From assembly GCA_028705415.1 (NCBI GenBank), contig JAQWDO010000051.1, positions 1 to 6,316 on the forward strand: DNA of 6,316 nucleotides. The letters are read 5' to 3'. Within the stretch, counting starts at the first letter, position 1; the number at the start of each line of letters is the position of its first letter. This DNA is from Dehalococcoidales bacterium. GTDB taxonomy: Bacteria; Chloroflexota; Dehalococcoidia; Dehalococcoidales; CSSed11-197. Shown piece after piece: positions 1 to 6,314 of the stretch. Both the position numbers and the translations under genes were made by a program. The notes beneath the pieces were generated by a model, which had not been told where the DNA came from, did no database searches, and saw only the letters and a program-made list of their open reading frames with translations.

Positions 1-846
1 GCTGAAGATATTATTAAAGGTGACGAGAAAACTCTTTCAGTATTAGACACCCTTGATAAACCGGTTGTAATTACCCGGTTGGAAAAATGGTTTTTACGGC
101 AAACGGAAGGCCTGGATATTATCAGGAAACTGATCGACCGCCTGCAGACTGTCAGCACCAGCTATATAGTTCAATGTGACAGCTGGGCATGGGCTTATCT
201 TTCCATAGTTCTGGAAATTAACCAGCTCTACCCGGAGCCGCTGGTGCTGGAGCCTCTGGATCATAAAAAACTGGAGCAATGGTTTGGCAACCCGGGTACT
301 GGCAATGCTGGACCGGGTTACATATTCCGCCAGTCAAATAATGGCAGCTACGTGATTAACCCATCGGTATCAGGAAAAAGCAAAGCCGATGATAAAGACA
401 AAGACGTGGCTGCAACTGATTTTTTGAAACATCTTGCTGCCTATAGCCGGGGAAACCCCGGAACAGCACGGGCAATATGGGAGCACAATCTTCAGGCGTT
501 GCCAGATGAAGATGCAGATGACAGCATGGTTGAAGAAGCACGCTCTCAAGCAGGCAGGGTAATCTGGGTAAAACCATGGTCGCAGGATAATTGTCCTTAT
601 CTGGCCAACCGGGAAAAGATTAATTTGCTGGTTTTACATGCTCTGCTCCTGCATGGAGGCCTGACGGTTGACGTGTTGAATTATCTTTTACCCAGCCCTG
701 TCCACCAGATTCAGAAAGCTCTGCACCAGCTTGCAATCGCCGGCCTGGTCAGAGATGAAGAGGGGACTTATTCAGTGGCTCCGGATGGATACCCCTCAGT
801 ACGCCAAACCCTGTATGGAGAAGGTTACATGGTGGACGGCCTTTAA
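1..846 (+). CDS. Large P-loop ATPase, C-terminal part (partial), with winged-helix tail
   Basis: The frame is open to the left edge, so the visible 281 residues are only the C-terminal end of a longer protein. A TTG at 79 is not the true start, because coding-like sequence continues upstream of it. Visible residues 21-33 form a hydrophobic strand (PVVIT) followed by RLEKWFLR, which resembles the Walker B strand of a family of large AAA/STAND-like ATPases. Residues 53-67 (TSYIVQCDSWAWAYL) match the following sensor-like strand. At the usual Walker B acidic position I read Thr25, with Glu28 three residues later. Residues 112-140 are a polar, lysine- and aspartate-rich linker. Residues 203-270 look like a winged helix (LLLHGGLTVDVLNYLL, then LAIAGLVRDEEGTYSV). 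The Walker A motif would lie outside the window. The gene ends 12 bases before an MscS channel gene and is probably cotranscribed with it. A role in sensing or gating the channel is inference; no function is known to me. Confidence 0.8.
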   Translation, partial: AEDIIKGDEKTLSVLDTLDKPVVITRLEKWFLRQTEGLDIIRKLIDRLQTVSTSYIVQCDSWAWAYLSIVLEINQLYPEPLVLEPLDHKKLEQWFGNPGTGNAGPGYIFRQSNNGSYVINPSVSGKSKADDKDKDVAATDFLKHLAAYSRGNPGTARAIWEHNLQALPDEDADDSMVEEARSQAGRVIWVKPWSQDNCPYLANREKINLLVLHALLLHGGLTVDVLNYLLPSPVHQIQKALHQLAIAGLVRDEEGTYSVAPDGYPSVRQTLYGEGYMVDGL

Positions 847-858
847 AAAGGAGATGCT

Positions 859-1671
859 ATGCCTACTGAAGAATTAACCGGTATTTTTTATGATTTTGAA
901 CAAATAGATTTCCTGCGTATTTGCATTATTCTTGCCGCTACCTTCCTTTTGGTTGCCTTTATTGACCGCCTGCTTCCCTGGTTGGCGGGTAAAGTGCGAA
1001 GCCGGTTGCGTATGGTTATTTTGCCATGGGCTCCACTGATTCGCCTGCTTATTATTGTAGTCGCATTTTTTATGATACTTCCGCTGCTGATTGTTCCCAA
1101 CTTTCAGAATTTTGTAGCTATACTGGGGGTTGTCGGGGTAGCCCTCGGGTTTGCCTTCAAGGACTATGCCAGTGCCCTGATTGGCGGGATTCTTGCAGTT
1201 TTTGAAAAATCCTACCGGCCAGGGGACTGGATTACCGTAGACGGGGCTTATGGTGAAGTAAAATCGGTCGGGCTAAGGGCAGTACAGATAGTGACTCCGG
1301 ATGATACTCTGGTTACCATACCGCATAACAAGATGTGGAGTACGAATATTTATAACGAAAACTCCGGTAAAATGGAACTGCAGTGCGCGGCTGATTTTTA
1401 TCTGGAGCCGGAGCATGATGCCCAGCTGGTTCGTGACAAATTGTATGATGTTGCATTGACCAGCCCGTATTTGAAATTATCCATTCCGGTGCTGGTGGTC
1501 GTTGCTGAAAAGCCCTGGTATACCCATTATAAAATCAGAGCCTTCCCTACAGATGCCAGGGACCAATTCCAATTTATCAGCGATCTAACCGTGCGCGGGA
1601 AAGCGGCCCTGCTTAAGCTGGGAATAAAGCTGGCATCAACTCCTGCCGGAATCATGGGAGTTGAACGATAA
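859..1671 (+). CDS. Small MscS-family mechanosensitive ion channel
   Basis: This 270-residue inner-membrane protein belongs to the MscS family, whose channels open under membrane tension and release solutes during hypo-osmotic shock. Three membrane segments are visible: about residues 17-36, 58-79, and the pore-lining helix 84-115. The pore helix has the family's Gly/Ala pattern (GVVGVALGFAFKDYASALIGG) with the kink region at Lys101-Asp102. The cytoplasmic beta domain follows (RPGDWITVDGAYGEVKSVGLRAVQI, then TIPHNKMWSTNIYN at 153-166). The rest, about 172-260, is the alpha/beta vestibule domain. The length is near that of E. coli MscS (286 residues), with a short N-terminus. The ATG at 859 is chosen because AAAGGAG lies at 847-853, a standard distance upstream. 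It follows the ATPase gene by 12 bases and probably shares its transcript. No cyclic-nucleotide-binding or other sensor domain is fused. Family assignment is firm; the specific stimulus is unknown. Confidence 0.92.
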   Translation: MPTEELTGIFYDFEQIDFLRICIILAATFLLVAFIDRLLPWLAGKVRSRLRMVILPWAPLIRLLIIVVAFFMILPLLIVPNFQNFVAILGVVGVALGFAFKDYASALIGGILAVFEKSYRPGDWITVDGAYGEVKSVGLRAVQIVTPDDTLVTIPHNKMWSTNIYNENSGKMELQCAADFYLEPEHDAQLVRDKLYDVALTSPYLKLSIPVLVVVAEKPWYTHYKIRAFPTDARDQFQFISDLTVRGKAALLKLGIKLASTPAGIMGVER

Positions 1672-1672
1672 T

Positions 1673-1888
1673 TCAGCCAGCTGCAGAATGTCTGGAATTG
1701 GATGGAAGATAACCCGGGTTGAGGAAAGACATTACTTGTCGAAGTGCAAGAAAATCTTTCTCTGCGTATAACCGGTATCCGGCAGGCGTAATGGATTCGG
1801 GTTTCAGCAAGATAGTTTCATCGCAATAATCCTTAGTTCGCACACTGGTGCCTGCCAGGCTCGCAATTTCGTTTGCAGGCATTTTCAT
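1673..1888 (-). pseudogene. Decayed MerR-family (TipA-like) regulator remnant
   Basis: The minus-strand frame from the ATG at 1888 encodes the N-terminal DNA-binding segment of a MerR-family regulator. It begins MKMPANEIASLAGTSVRT, and the wing is well kept (LLKPESITPAGYRLYAEKDF). Family members run on through a second helix pair, a coiled-coil and often an effector-binding domain. This frame stops after about 71 residues with an unrelated-looking tail (LPSNSRHSAAG). In the neighbouring frame just past Gly-Tyr the sequence reads PIPDILQLAE, which resembles the next family helix, so a frameshift is likely. The rest of the gene is absent; mscS coding sequence begins immediately. The recognition region reads RTKDYCDETILLKP where the family usually has RTLHYYDEIGLLKP, so several DNA-contact or core residues have changed. 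I infer a dead fragment. An in-frame TTG at 1909 gives a longer start but overlaps the promoter -10 element. Confidence 0.75.
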
Positions 1889-1897
1889 CAAACTTTG

Positions 1898-1928
1898 ATC
1901 ATAAAACAAGACGTAATTTTATTGACAA
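1898..1928 (-). promoter_or_regulatory. MerR-type promoter of the regulator remnant
   Basis: Read on the minus strand, TTGTCA (1923-1928) and TATGAT (1898-1903) are separated by exactly 19 bases. Overlong 19-20 base spacers are characteristic of promoters controlled by MerR-family activators, and the elements lie just upstream of the remnant's ATG at 1888. The promoter therefore seems to have outlasted the protein. The assignment rests on sequence match and spacing only. Confidence 0.5.
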
Positions 1929-1985
1929 GGCGGTCAGGGCAGGGCCCTTAAAGCCAGCTTGCCAATACTTTTTTACTGCAAGGTC

Positions 1986-2015
1986 TTGACCGGGCCTGCT
2001 CAATCGGAGTATCTT
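1986..2015 (+). promoter_or_regulatory. Candidate putP promoter
   Basis: TTGACC (1986-1991) matches five of six bases of the -35 consensus. TATCTT (2010-2015) matches four of six of the -10 consensus, after an 18-base spacer. It is the best-spaced sigma-70-like pair I find upstream of putP. A perfect TTGACA at 2022-2027 has no -10 at normal distance. This is a weak prediction. Confidence 0.3.
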
Positions 2016-2029
2016 ATCAATTTGACAGG

Positions 2030-2073
2030 CAGGTTCTCGCTTCTGTGGGTAAGATTATAAAAATGAGAACCTG
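2030..2073 (+). repeat. Inverted repeat 1 in putP leader
   Basis: CAGGTTCTC (2030-2038) and GAGAACCTG (2065-2073) are perfect 9-base inverted arms separated by 26 bases. They could pair in RNA or form two half-sites of an operator. There is no T tract after the right arm, so it is not a terminator. Confidence 0.5.
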
Positions 2074-2098
2074 ACAACCGGTTTGCTTGTGCGGAATA

Positions 2099-2129
2099 CT
2101 CTGTTGCTGCCAAGGTAATAACAACAGAG
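2099..2129 (+). repeat. Inverted repeat 2 in putP leader
   Basis: CTCTGTTG (2099-2106) and CAACAGAG (2122-2129) are perfect 8-base inverted arms around a 15-base loop. No T tract follows. It lies between repeats 1 and 3. Confidence 0.5.
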
Positions 2130-2146
2130 CAAATAAACTCTCTCAC

Positions 2147-2170
2147 AGGAACGGGTTTCATATTGTTCCT
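2147..2170 (+). repeat. Inverted repeat 3 in putP leader
   Basis: AGGAAC (2147-2152) and GTTCCT (2165-2170) are perfect 6-base inverted arms around a 12-base loop. It ends 21 bases before the putP Shine-Dalgarno sequence. On its own it could be chance. Confidence 0.35.
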
Positions 2171-2191
2171 TTAACATAACACACTAATTGT

Positions 2192-2198
2192 AAAGGAG
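2192..2198 (+). promoter_or_regulatory. putP ribosome binding site, long spacing
   Basis: AAAGGAG at 2192-2198 is a strong Shine-Dalgarno match, but it lies 13 bases before the ATG at 2212, longer than the usual 5-9. No nearer in-frame start codon exists, and the protein N-terminus aligns with PutP, so the ATG at 2212 stands. Initiation may be somewhat less efficient. Confidence 0.6.
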
Positions 2199-2211
2199 AA
2201 TAATAGAAAGC

Positions 2212-3768
2212 ATGAGCGGTGATCAAATACAGATACTTGTTGCCATGCTTGCATACCTGGGGCTGGTTATAGGTATCGGCTTCTATTTCTACAGGCGCTC
2301 CAATCAAAGCAGTGAACACTATTTTATTGGAGGCAGGTCTCTTGGCCCCTGGGTTACAGCTATGAGTGCTGAAGCCTCCGACATGAGCGGCTGGTTATTG
2401 ATGGGGCTTCCGGGCGTTGCTTACTGGTTTGGCCTGAGTGACGCAATCTGGACTGCCATAGGTCTGGCAATCGGTACTTATCTGAACTGGCTTCTGGTAG
2501 CCCGAAGGCTGCGCAATTACTCGGTAATTGCCGGCAACGCCATCACTATACCGGAATTTTTCAGCCAGAGATTCCGTGAGAACAAGAAAGTTATTCTGTC
2601 TATTGCTGCCATATTTATCCTCATCTTTTTTGCTGTATATGCAGCAAGCTGTTTTGTGACCTTTGGAAAACTGTTCAGCGCCTTGTTTGACGTAAACTAT
2701 CAGCTTGTAATGATTCTGGGTGCAGCTGCTGTTGTGCTGTATACCTACGTGGGAGGTTTTCTGGCAGAAAGCGTATCCGATTTTGTTCAGGGCGTAGTTA
2801 TGATACTGGCTTTGAGCATAGTTACTATCATGGGGATTTCGGCAGCAGGTGGCATACCGGCCATCGTGGATAACATTAAAAGCATCCCCGGGTTTTTTGA
2901 ATTTTTCGGCATCGCCTCCCCGCAGGTGGTTGATGGAGTACAGCAGACTGGTTCTGGCGGAGAGCCTCTTTTTGGACCGGCTGGTACCTACGGATTCTTA
3001 ACCGTCCTTTCCACATTATCGTGGGGCTTGGGTTATTTTGGAATGCCGCAGGTTTTGCTCAGATTTATGGCGATAAAAAATCCGGACAACCTGAAAAAAT
3101 CAAGAAGAATCGCAGTAGTCTGGTGCGTGATTTCTCTGGTTGCCGCTGTGGCGATAGGGCTTATGGGCAGGGTTCTTTATCCTGCAGACCTGTTGACCCA
3201 GAGCGCATCGGAAAATATTTTCATAGTAATGTCGACCGGGCTCCTGCCGCCTTTGCTGGCTGGAATTTTCATGACCGGCATTCTGGCAGCAACCATGAGT
3301 TCATCAGATTCATATCTGCTTATAGCTTCTTCGGCGTTTGCTAAAAATATTTTTCACGGTATTATGAAAAAAGACGCTACAGACAAACAGGTAATGCTGA
3401 TTACCCGCATTACCCTGTTAACCATTTCCCTGATCGGTGTGATTATTGCCCTGGATGAGAGCAGTATAATATTTAAGGTTGTTTCCTTTGCCTGGGCAGG
3501 CTTCGGGGCGACATTTGGCCCTATAATGCTCTTTTCGCTTTTCTGGAAGCGTACAACCCGTATGGGGGCTATTGCGGGCATGCTCACCGGTGGTGGGGTT
3601 GTGTTGATATGGAAGCTGTTGCTTAAACCGATGGGCGGCTTTTTTGGAATATATGAACTGTTGCCGGCGTTTGTTCTGTCATGCTTGGCGATTTTGGTGG
3701 TATCTCTGCTTTCCACCCCGCCCGAGCAACAGGTTCTTGATGATTTTGAGGCGGCCCGGACCGCTTAG
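2212..3768 (+). CDS. putP: Sodium/proline symporter PutP
   Basis: This 518-residue member of the sodium:solute symporter family is an integral membrane protein that takes up L-proline, driven by the sodium gradient, for nutrition or osmoprotection. The N-terminus carries the PutP signature: GGRSLGP at 40-46 (Arg42, equivalent to E. coli Arg40) and ASDMSGWLLMGLPG at 55-68. The latter holds Asp57 and Ser59, equivalent to the sodium- and proline-binding Asp55 and Ser57 of E. coli. The second sodium-site motif is Ser363-Ser364 in ATMSSSDSYLL, where E. coli has Ser340-Thr341. WGLGYFGMPQVLLRFMA (271-287) and SFAWAGFGATFGP (425-437) are also strongly PutP-like. The length is slightly above the E. 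coli protein (502), partly through a glycine-rich loop near 236-258. About a dozen hydrophobic segments are visible. The gene stands alone, after a possible structured leader and before a strong terminator. Proline as the substrate is inferred from motif similarity. Confidence 0.93.
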   Translation: MSGDQIQILVAMLAYLGLVIGIGFYFYRRSNQSSEHYFIGGRSLGPWVTAMSAEASDMSGWLLMGLPGVAYWFGLSDAIWTAIGLAIGTYLNWLLVARRLRNYSVIAGNAITIPEFFSQRFRENKKVILSIAAIFILIFFAVYAASCFVTFGKLFSALFDVNYQLVMILGAAAVVLYTYVGGFLAESVSDFVQGVVMILALSIVTIMGISAAGGIPAIVDNIKSIPGFFEFFGIASPQVVDGVQQTGSGGEPLFGPAGTYGFLTVLSTLSWGLGYFGMPQVLLRFMAIKNPDNLKKSRRIAVVWCVISLVAAVAIGLMGRVLYPADLLTQSASENIFIVMSTGLLPPLLAGIFMTGILAATMSSSDSYLLIASSAFAKNIFHGIMKKDATDKQVMLITRITLLTISLIGVIIALDESSIIFKVVSFAWAGFGATFGPIMLFSLFWKRTTRMGAIAGMLTGGGVVLIWKLLLKPMGGFFGIYELLPAFVLSCLAILVVSLLSTPPEQQVLDDFEAARTA

Positions 3769-3782
3769 GTTCCTTTTGAAGC

Positions 3783-3819
3783 ATACTGATAAAGCCCCCT
3801 TTCGGGGCTTTATCAGTAT
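3783..3819. terminator. Bidirectional terminator hairpin between putP and the reductase gene
   Basis: ATACTGATAAAGCCCC (3783-3798) pairs perfectly with GGGGCTTTATCAGTAT (3804-3819) around a 5-base loop, a 16-base-pair stem. The GC core followed by T-rich arms on both strands suits an intrinsic terminator for putP (stop at 3768) and for the convergent reductase gene (stop at 3945). Confidence 0.85.
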
Positions 3820-3895
3820 CGAAGCGTCTTGAAATTTATCCGGTTGCACCTGGATATTTGCCGATCCGCCTGCTAAGGATGGACACAGTTGGATT

Positions 3896-3915
3896 GCCTT
3901 GCCGCAGGCTTTTTT
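3896..3915 (+). terminator. Possible second, weak terminator (+ strand)
   Basis: GCCT (3896-3899) and AGGC (3906-3909) form a short stem with a 6-base loop, followed by six T (3910-3915). Flanking GACACA (3882-3887) and TGTGTC (3915-3920) could add an outer stem. It could back up the main terminator, but the core stem of four pairs is weak. Confidence 0.3.
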
Positions 3916-3944
3916 GTGTCAACCAACCGTTTTAGAATGCGCTC

Positions 3945-6191
3945 CTATTCACATTTGGAATATCCACAGTGGATACATACTATGCAACCACTTTCGTGTT
4001 GAATAGGCATGCCGCAATCTGGGCAAGTGTTTTCAGGTCCGGCGGCTGGAGGGTTGATGGATTCGGGTTTGCCGGTCTTTGCCTCTGTCTTTCCCGAATC
4101 CGGTGTTACGGCAGCAAGAAGTGGTTGCTGCACGGCTTGTACTGCGTTGTTGCGTTTTGCCGGTGATAACGGATTGCCCCCATTATTTTCCGCATCGATG
4201 TATTTCTTGATAACGCGGGATATTGCATCCGGACAGGAGGTTACGTTTACGCCCTCGCGGCGAATACATGCCGGACAGCGAATTCCCCTGATTTGCTCGA
4301 TAATTGATTCAACCGAAATACCCGACCGCAAGGCTATTGAAATCAGCCTGGCGGTCGCTTCGGATTGGGATGAACATCCACCCGCTCTTCCGGTGTTGGT
4401 GAATATTTCGCATATGCCCTGTTCGTCAGCATTGACGCTGACATACAGATTGCCGCAACCGATCTTTATTTTTTCAGTTACCCCCATGGTCACCTGCGGC
4501 CGGGGCCGGGGCTGGATTCCGCTGGCGGGAATTGTATTTTGGCTGACAGCGGCACCGCCTTTTTTATTGTTGTCTGTACCCCTGGAAAGGACCTGCTCAT
4601 CCCGGCTGCCGTCCCGGTAGACGGTCAAGCCTTTGCAATTCAGTTCATATGCCAGCAGGTATGCCTCAGCTATATCATCACGGGTTGCTGTATGCGGGAA
4701 GTTAATGGTTTTTGAAACAGCATTGTCAGTATATTTCTGAAAAGCGGCCTGTATCTGAATATGCCATTTGGGGTCAATTTCCTGGGCGGTAACAAAAACC
4801 TGTTGAATCCAGGCCGGCACGTCCGGCAGCCCCTGTACCGAGCCACTCCCGGCAATTGTCTGTTTCAGGCCTTCTGAATAAAAACCGTACTTTTCTGCAT
4901 AATCCAGGAATAATGGATTTATCTCAACAAAAGCTGTTCCGTCCAGTACTGTTTTGGTATAGGCGACGGCAAAAATGGGTTCAACACCGCTGGAAGCGCT
5001 GCAAATCATTGATATAGTTCCGGTTGGAGCTATGGTTGTAACGGTTGCGTTGCGCATTGGTCTTGAGTTTCTATAAACAGAGTGTTCATAATTCGGGAAG
5101 GTGCCCCTTTCGTTTGCCAGGCGCTCCGATTCCAGACGGCCTTCAGACTGAATAAAGCTCATTATTTTCTCGGCACAGGCTACCGCTTCCTCCGAGTCAT
5201 ATGCAATACCAAGCATGATGAGCATGTCGGCAAAACCCATTACTCCCAGCCCAATCTTGCGGTTTCCTTTAACTACTGATTCAATGACTTCAAGCGGGTA
5301 ATTATTGGCATCGATTACATCATCAAGAAACCGGACCGCCAGACGGGTTATATTTGCGAGGTGTTCCCAGTCGATTACAGCCCTTCCGGATTCTTGTTTG
5401 ACCATAGCCTTGAGGTTTATAGATCCCAGATTGCAGGCCTCGTTGGGGAAAAGCGGCTGTTCCCCACAGGGGTTGGTAGCTTCTATTTCTCCCAGGGAAG
5501 GAGTCGGGTTATCCTGATTCAAACGGTCAAGAAATACTACACCCGGTTCGCCGTTTTTCCATGCGTATTCTACTATCTGCTCGAATACACTGGCTGCCGA
5601 AAGCCGGGCAGTCGGCCTCCTGGTATGGGGGTCTACCAGATCGTAATCTCCCCCGTTTGCCAGAGCATTCATAAATTCACCGGTAATTCCAACTGATATA
5701 TTAAAATTGGTAATTTCACTGTTATCTTCTTTACAGCGGATAAATTCTTCTATATCCGGATGGTCAACCCGTAATATGCCCATGTTCGCTCCGCGCCGGG
5801 TGCCGCCCTGTTTCACCGCTTCGGTAGCGGCATTGAAAACCTTCATAAAGCTTACCGGGCCGGAGGCAACCCCTCCGGTAGAACGGACAGTGCTGTTTTT
5901 GGGCCGCAAACGGGAAAAGCTGAACCCGGTTCCCCCTCCCGACTTGTGGATTATGGCAGCATGCTTGATGGCATCAAAAATGGCTTCCATGGAGTCATCT
6001 ACCGGCAGTACAAAACAGGCGCTGAGTTGCCCCAGGTCCCTTCCGGCATTCATCAGTGTCGGAGAGTTCGGCATAAATTCCAGACTTGCCATCATTCTGT
6101 AGAAAGACCGGGTAATTTCCGCTATTTCCTTCCGGCTTTTCCCGTATTGTTTCTCAACGCCTGCCACCACCGAAGCCACGCGGAAAAACAT
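3945..6191 (-). CDS. nrdJ: Adenosylcobalamin-dependent (class II) ribonucleotide reductase
   Basis: This cytoplasmic enzyme reduces ribonucleotides to deoxyribonucleotides using a cobalamin-derived thiyl radical, with no oxygen requirement. From the ATG at 6191 it has 748 residues. The catalytic core includes Cys59 (SACFV) and Cys253 (EACNLGSINL) as the redox pair, and NPCGEQPL at 240-247 with Asn240, radical-bearing Cys242 and Glu244. SGGGTGFSFSRLR (84-96), GGTRRGANMG (129-138) and PTGTIS (389-394, phosphate binding) are also present. A TSCPD-type domain spans about 565-665. After a Pro/Ala-rich linker, the tail (721-748) has a zinc-ribbon-like set Cys723, Cys726, Cys736, Cys739, then Cys742 and Cys747 in a CX4C arrangement like the redox tail of other reductases. 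The ATG at 6191 is the first canonical start after an in-frame stop. It probably is not the ancestral start, because family-like sequence lies directly upstream and this Met sits inside a conserved block. The promoter is outside the window. Confidence 0.93.
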   Translation of the reverse strand: MFFRVASVVAGVEKQYGKSRKEIAEITRSFYRMMASLEFMPNSPTLMNAGRDLGQLSACFVLPVDDSMEAIFDAIKHAAIIHKSGGGTGFSFSRLRPKNSTVRSTGGVASGPVSFMKVFNAATEAVKQGGTRRGANMGILRVDHPDIEEFIRCKEDNSEITNFNISVGITGEFMNALANGGDYDLVDPHTRRPTARLSAASVFEQIVEYAWKNGEPGVVFLDRLNQDNPTPSLGEIEATNPCGEQPLFPNEACNLGSINLKAMVKQESGRAVIDWEHLANITRLAVRFLDDVIDANNYPLEVIESVVKGNRKIGLGVMGFADMLIMLGIAYDSEEAVACAEKIMSFIQSEGRLESERLANERGTFPNYEHSVYRNSRPMRNATVTTIAPTGTISMICSASSGVEPIFAVAYTKTVLDGTAFVEINPLFLDYAEKYGFYSEGLKQTIAGSGSVQGLPDVPAWIQQVFVTAQEIDPKWHIQIQAAFQKYTDNAVSKTINFPHTATRDDIAEAYLLAYELNCKGLTVYRDGSRDEQVLSRGTDNNKKGGAAVSQNTIPASGIQPRPRPQVTMGVTEKIKIGCGNLYVSVNADEQGICEIFTNTGRAGGCSSQSEATARLISIALRSGISVESIIEQIRGIRCPACIRREGVNVTSCPDAISRVIKKYIDAENNGGNPLSPAKRNNAVQAVQQPLLAAVTPDSGKTEAKTGKPESINPPAAGPENTCPDCGMPIQHESGCIVCIHCGYSKCE

Positions 6192-6314
6192 TTCCTCGGG
6201 AGTTTCAGCCGGCTGGTTGTCTGTCTGGTGGAGATATCTTTTTTCCAGGATAGACCGGGCTGTATTGGTAAGTTAGGTTTTTTCCCATGTATCAGGTAAT
6301 GTTTGAATTGTCAT
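6192..6314 (-). pseudogene. nrdJ: Interrupted 5' end of the class II reductase gene (in-frame TAA)
   Basis: In the same frame as the reductase, the minus strand reads from an ATG at 6312-6314 through 13 codons (MTIQTLPDTWEKT) to TAA at 6273-6275. It then runs 27 more codons (LTNTARSILEKRYL ... ETPEE) straight into the Met at 6191. The part after the stop matches the usual class II reductase N-terminus, where an ALxVLEKRYL-type block precedes a TPEEMFxRVA-type block. It is therefore ancestral coding sequence. No ATG, GTG or TTG occurs between the stop and 6191; only a CTG at 6246-6248 is available. Restored, the protein would have 789 codons. Only two bases upstream of the ATG are in the window, so a ribosome binding site cannot be checked. 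Confidence 0.7.

Larger units (their letters stand above)
1910..2211 (+). other. Gene-free putP upstream region with possible structured leader
   Basis: No credible protein or tRNA gene lies in these 302 bases. Its left end overlaps the -35 side of the MerR remnant's promoter. The middle contains a weak candidate promoter for putP (1986-2015). The right part holds three inverted repeats in series (2030-2073, 2099-2129, 2147-2170), followed by the putP ribosome binding site. If transcription starts near 2022, putP would have a leader of roughly 190 bases. I do not recognise a known riboswitch or T-box consensus in it. Confidence 0.5.

Noticed and set aside
79..81. TTG as start of the first gene
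   Set aside because: The frame is open to the window edge, the upstream residues include part of the Walker B-like strand, and no Shine-Dalgarno sequence precedes it.
1922..2000. GC-rich similar segments around 1931-1946 and 1986-1999 as a repeat pair
   Set aside because: The similarity is short and imperfect in both orientations and does not hold beyond a few bases.
2022..2055. Perfect TTGACA at 2022-2027 as the putP -35 element
   Set aside because: The nearest -10-like sequence (TAAGAT, 2050-2055) is 22 bases away, too far for a normal sigma-70 promoter.
2030..2211. T-box or known riboswitch upstream of putP
   Set aside because: No T-box core sequence, no terminator-like hairpin with T tract, and no consensus I recognise.
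3354..3716. 120-codon open frame on the - strand inside putP
   Set aside because: It is antisense to PutP membrane segments, and its composition is what a reversed membrane protein gene gives.
4009..4620. 203-codon open frame on the + strand opposite the reductase gene
   Set aside because: It lies antisense to the conserved C-terminal part of the reductase, has no recognisable motif and no convincing ribosome binding site; it is a shadow frame.
5707..6102. 131-codon open frame on the + strand
   Set aside because: It is antisense to the well-conserved catalytic N-terminal half of the reductase and its translation resembles no family.
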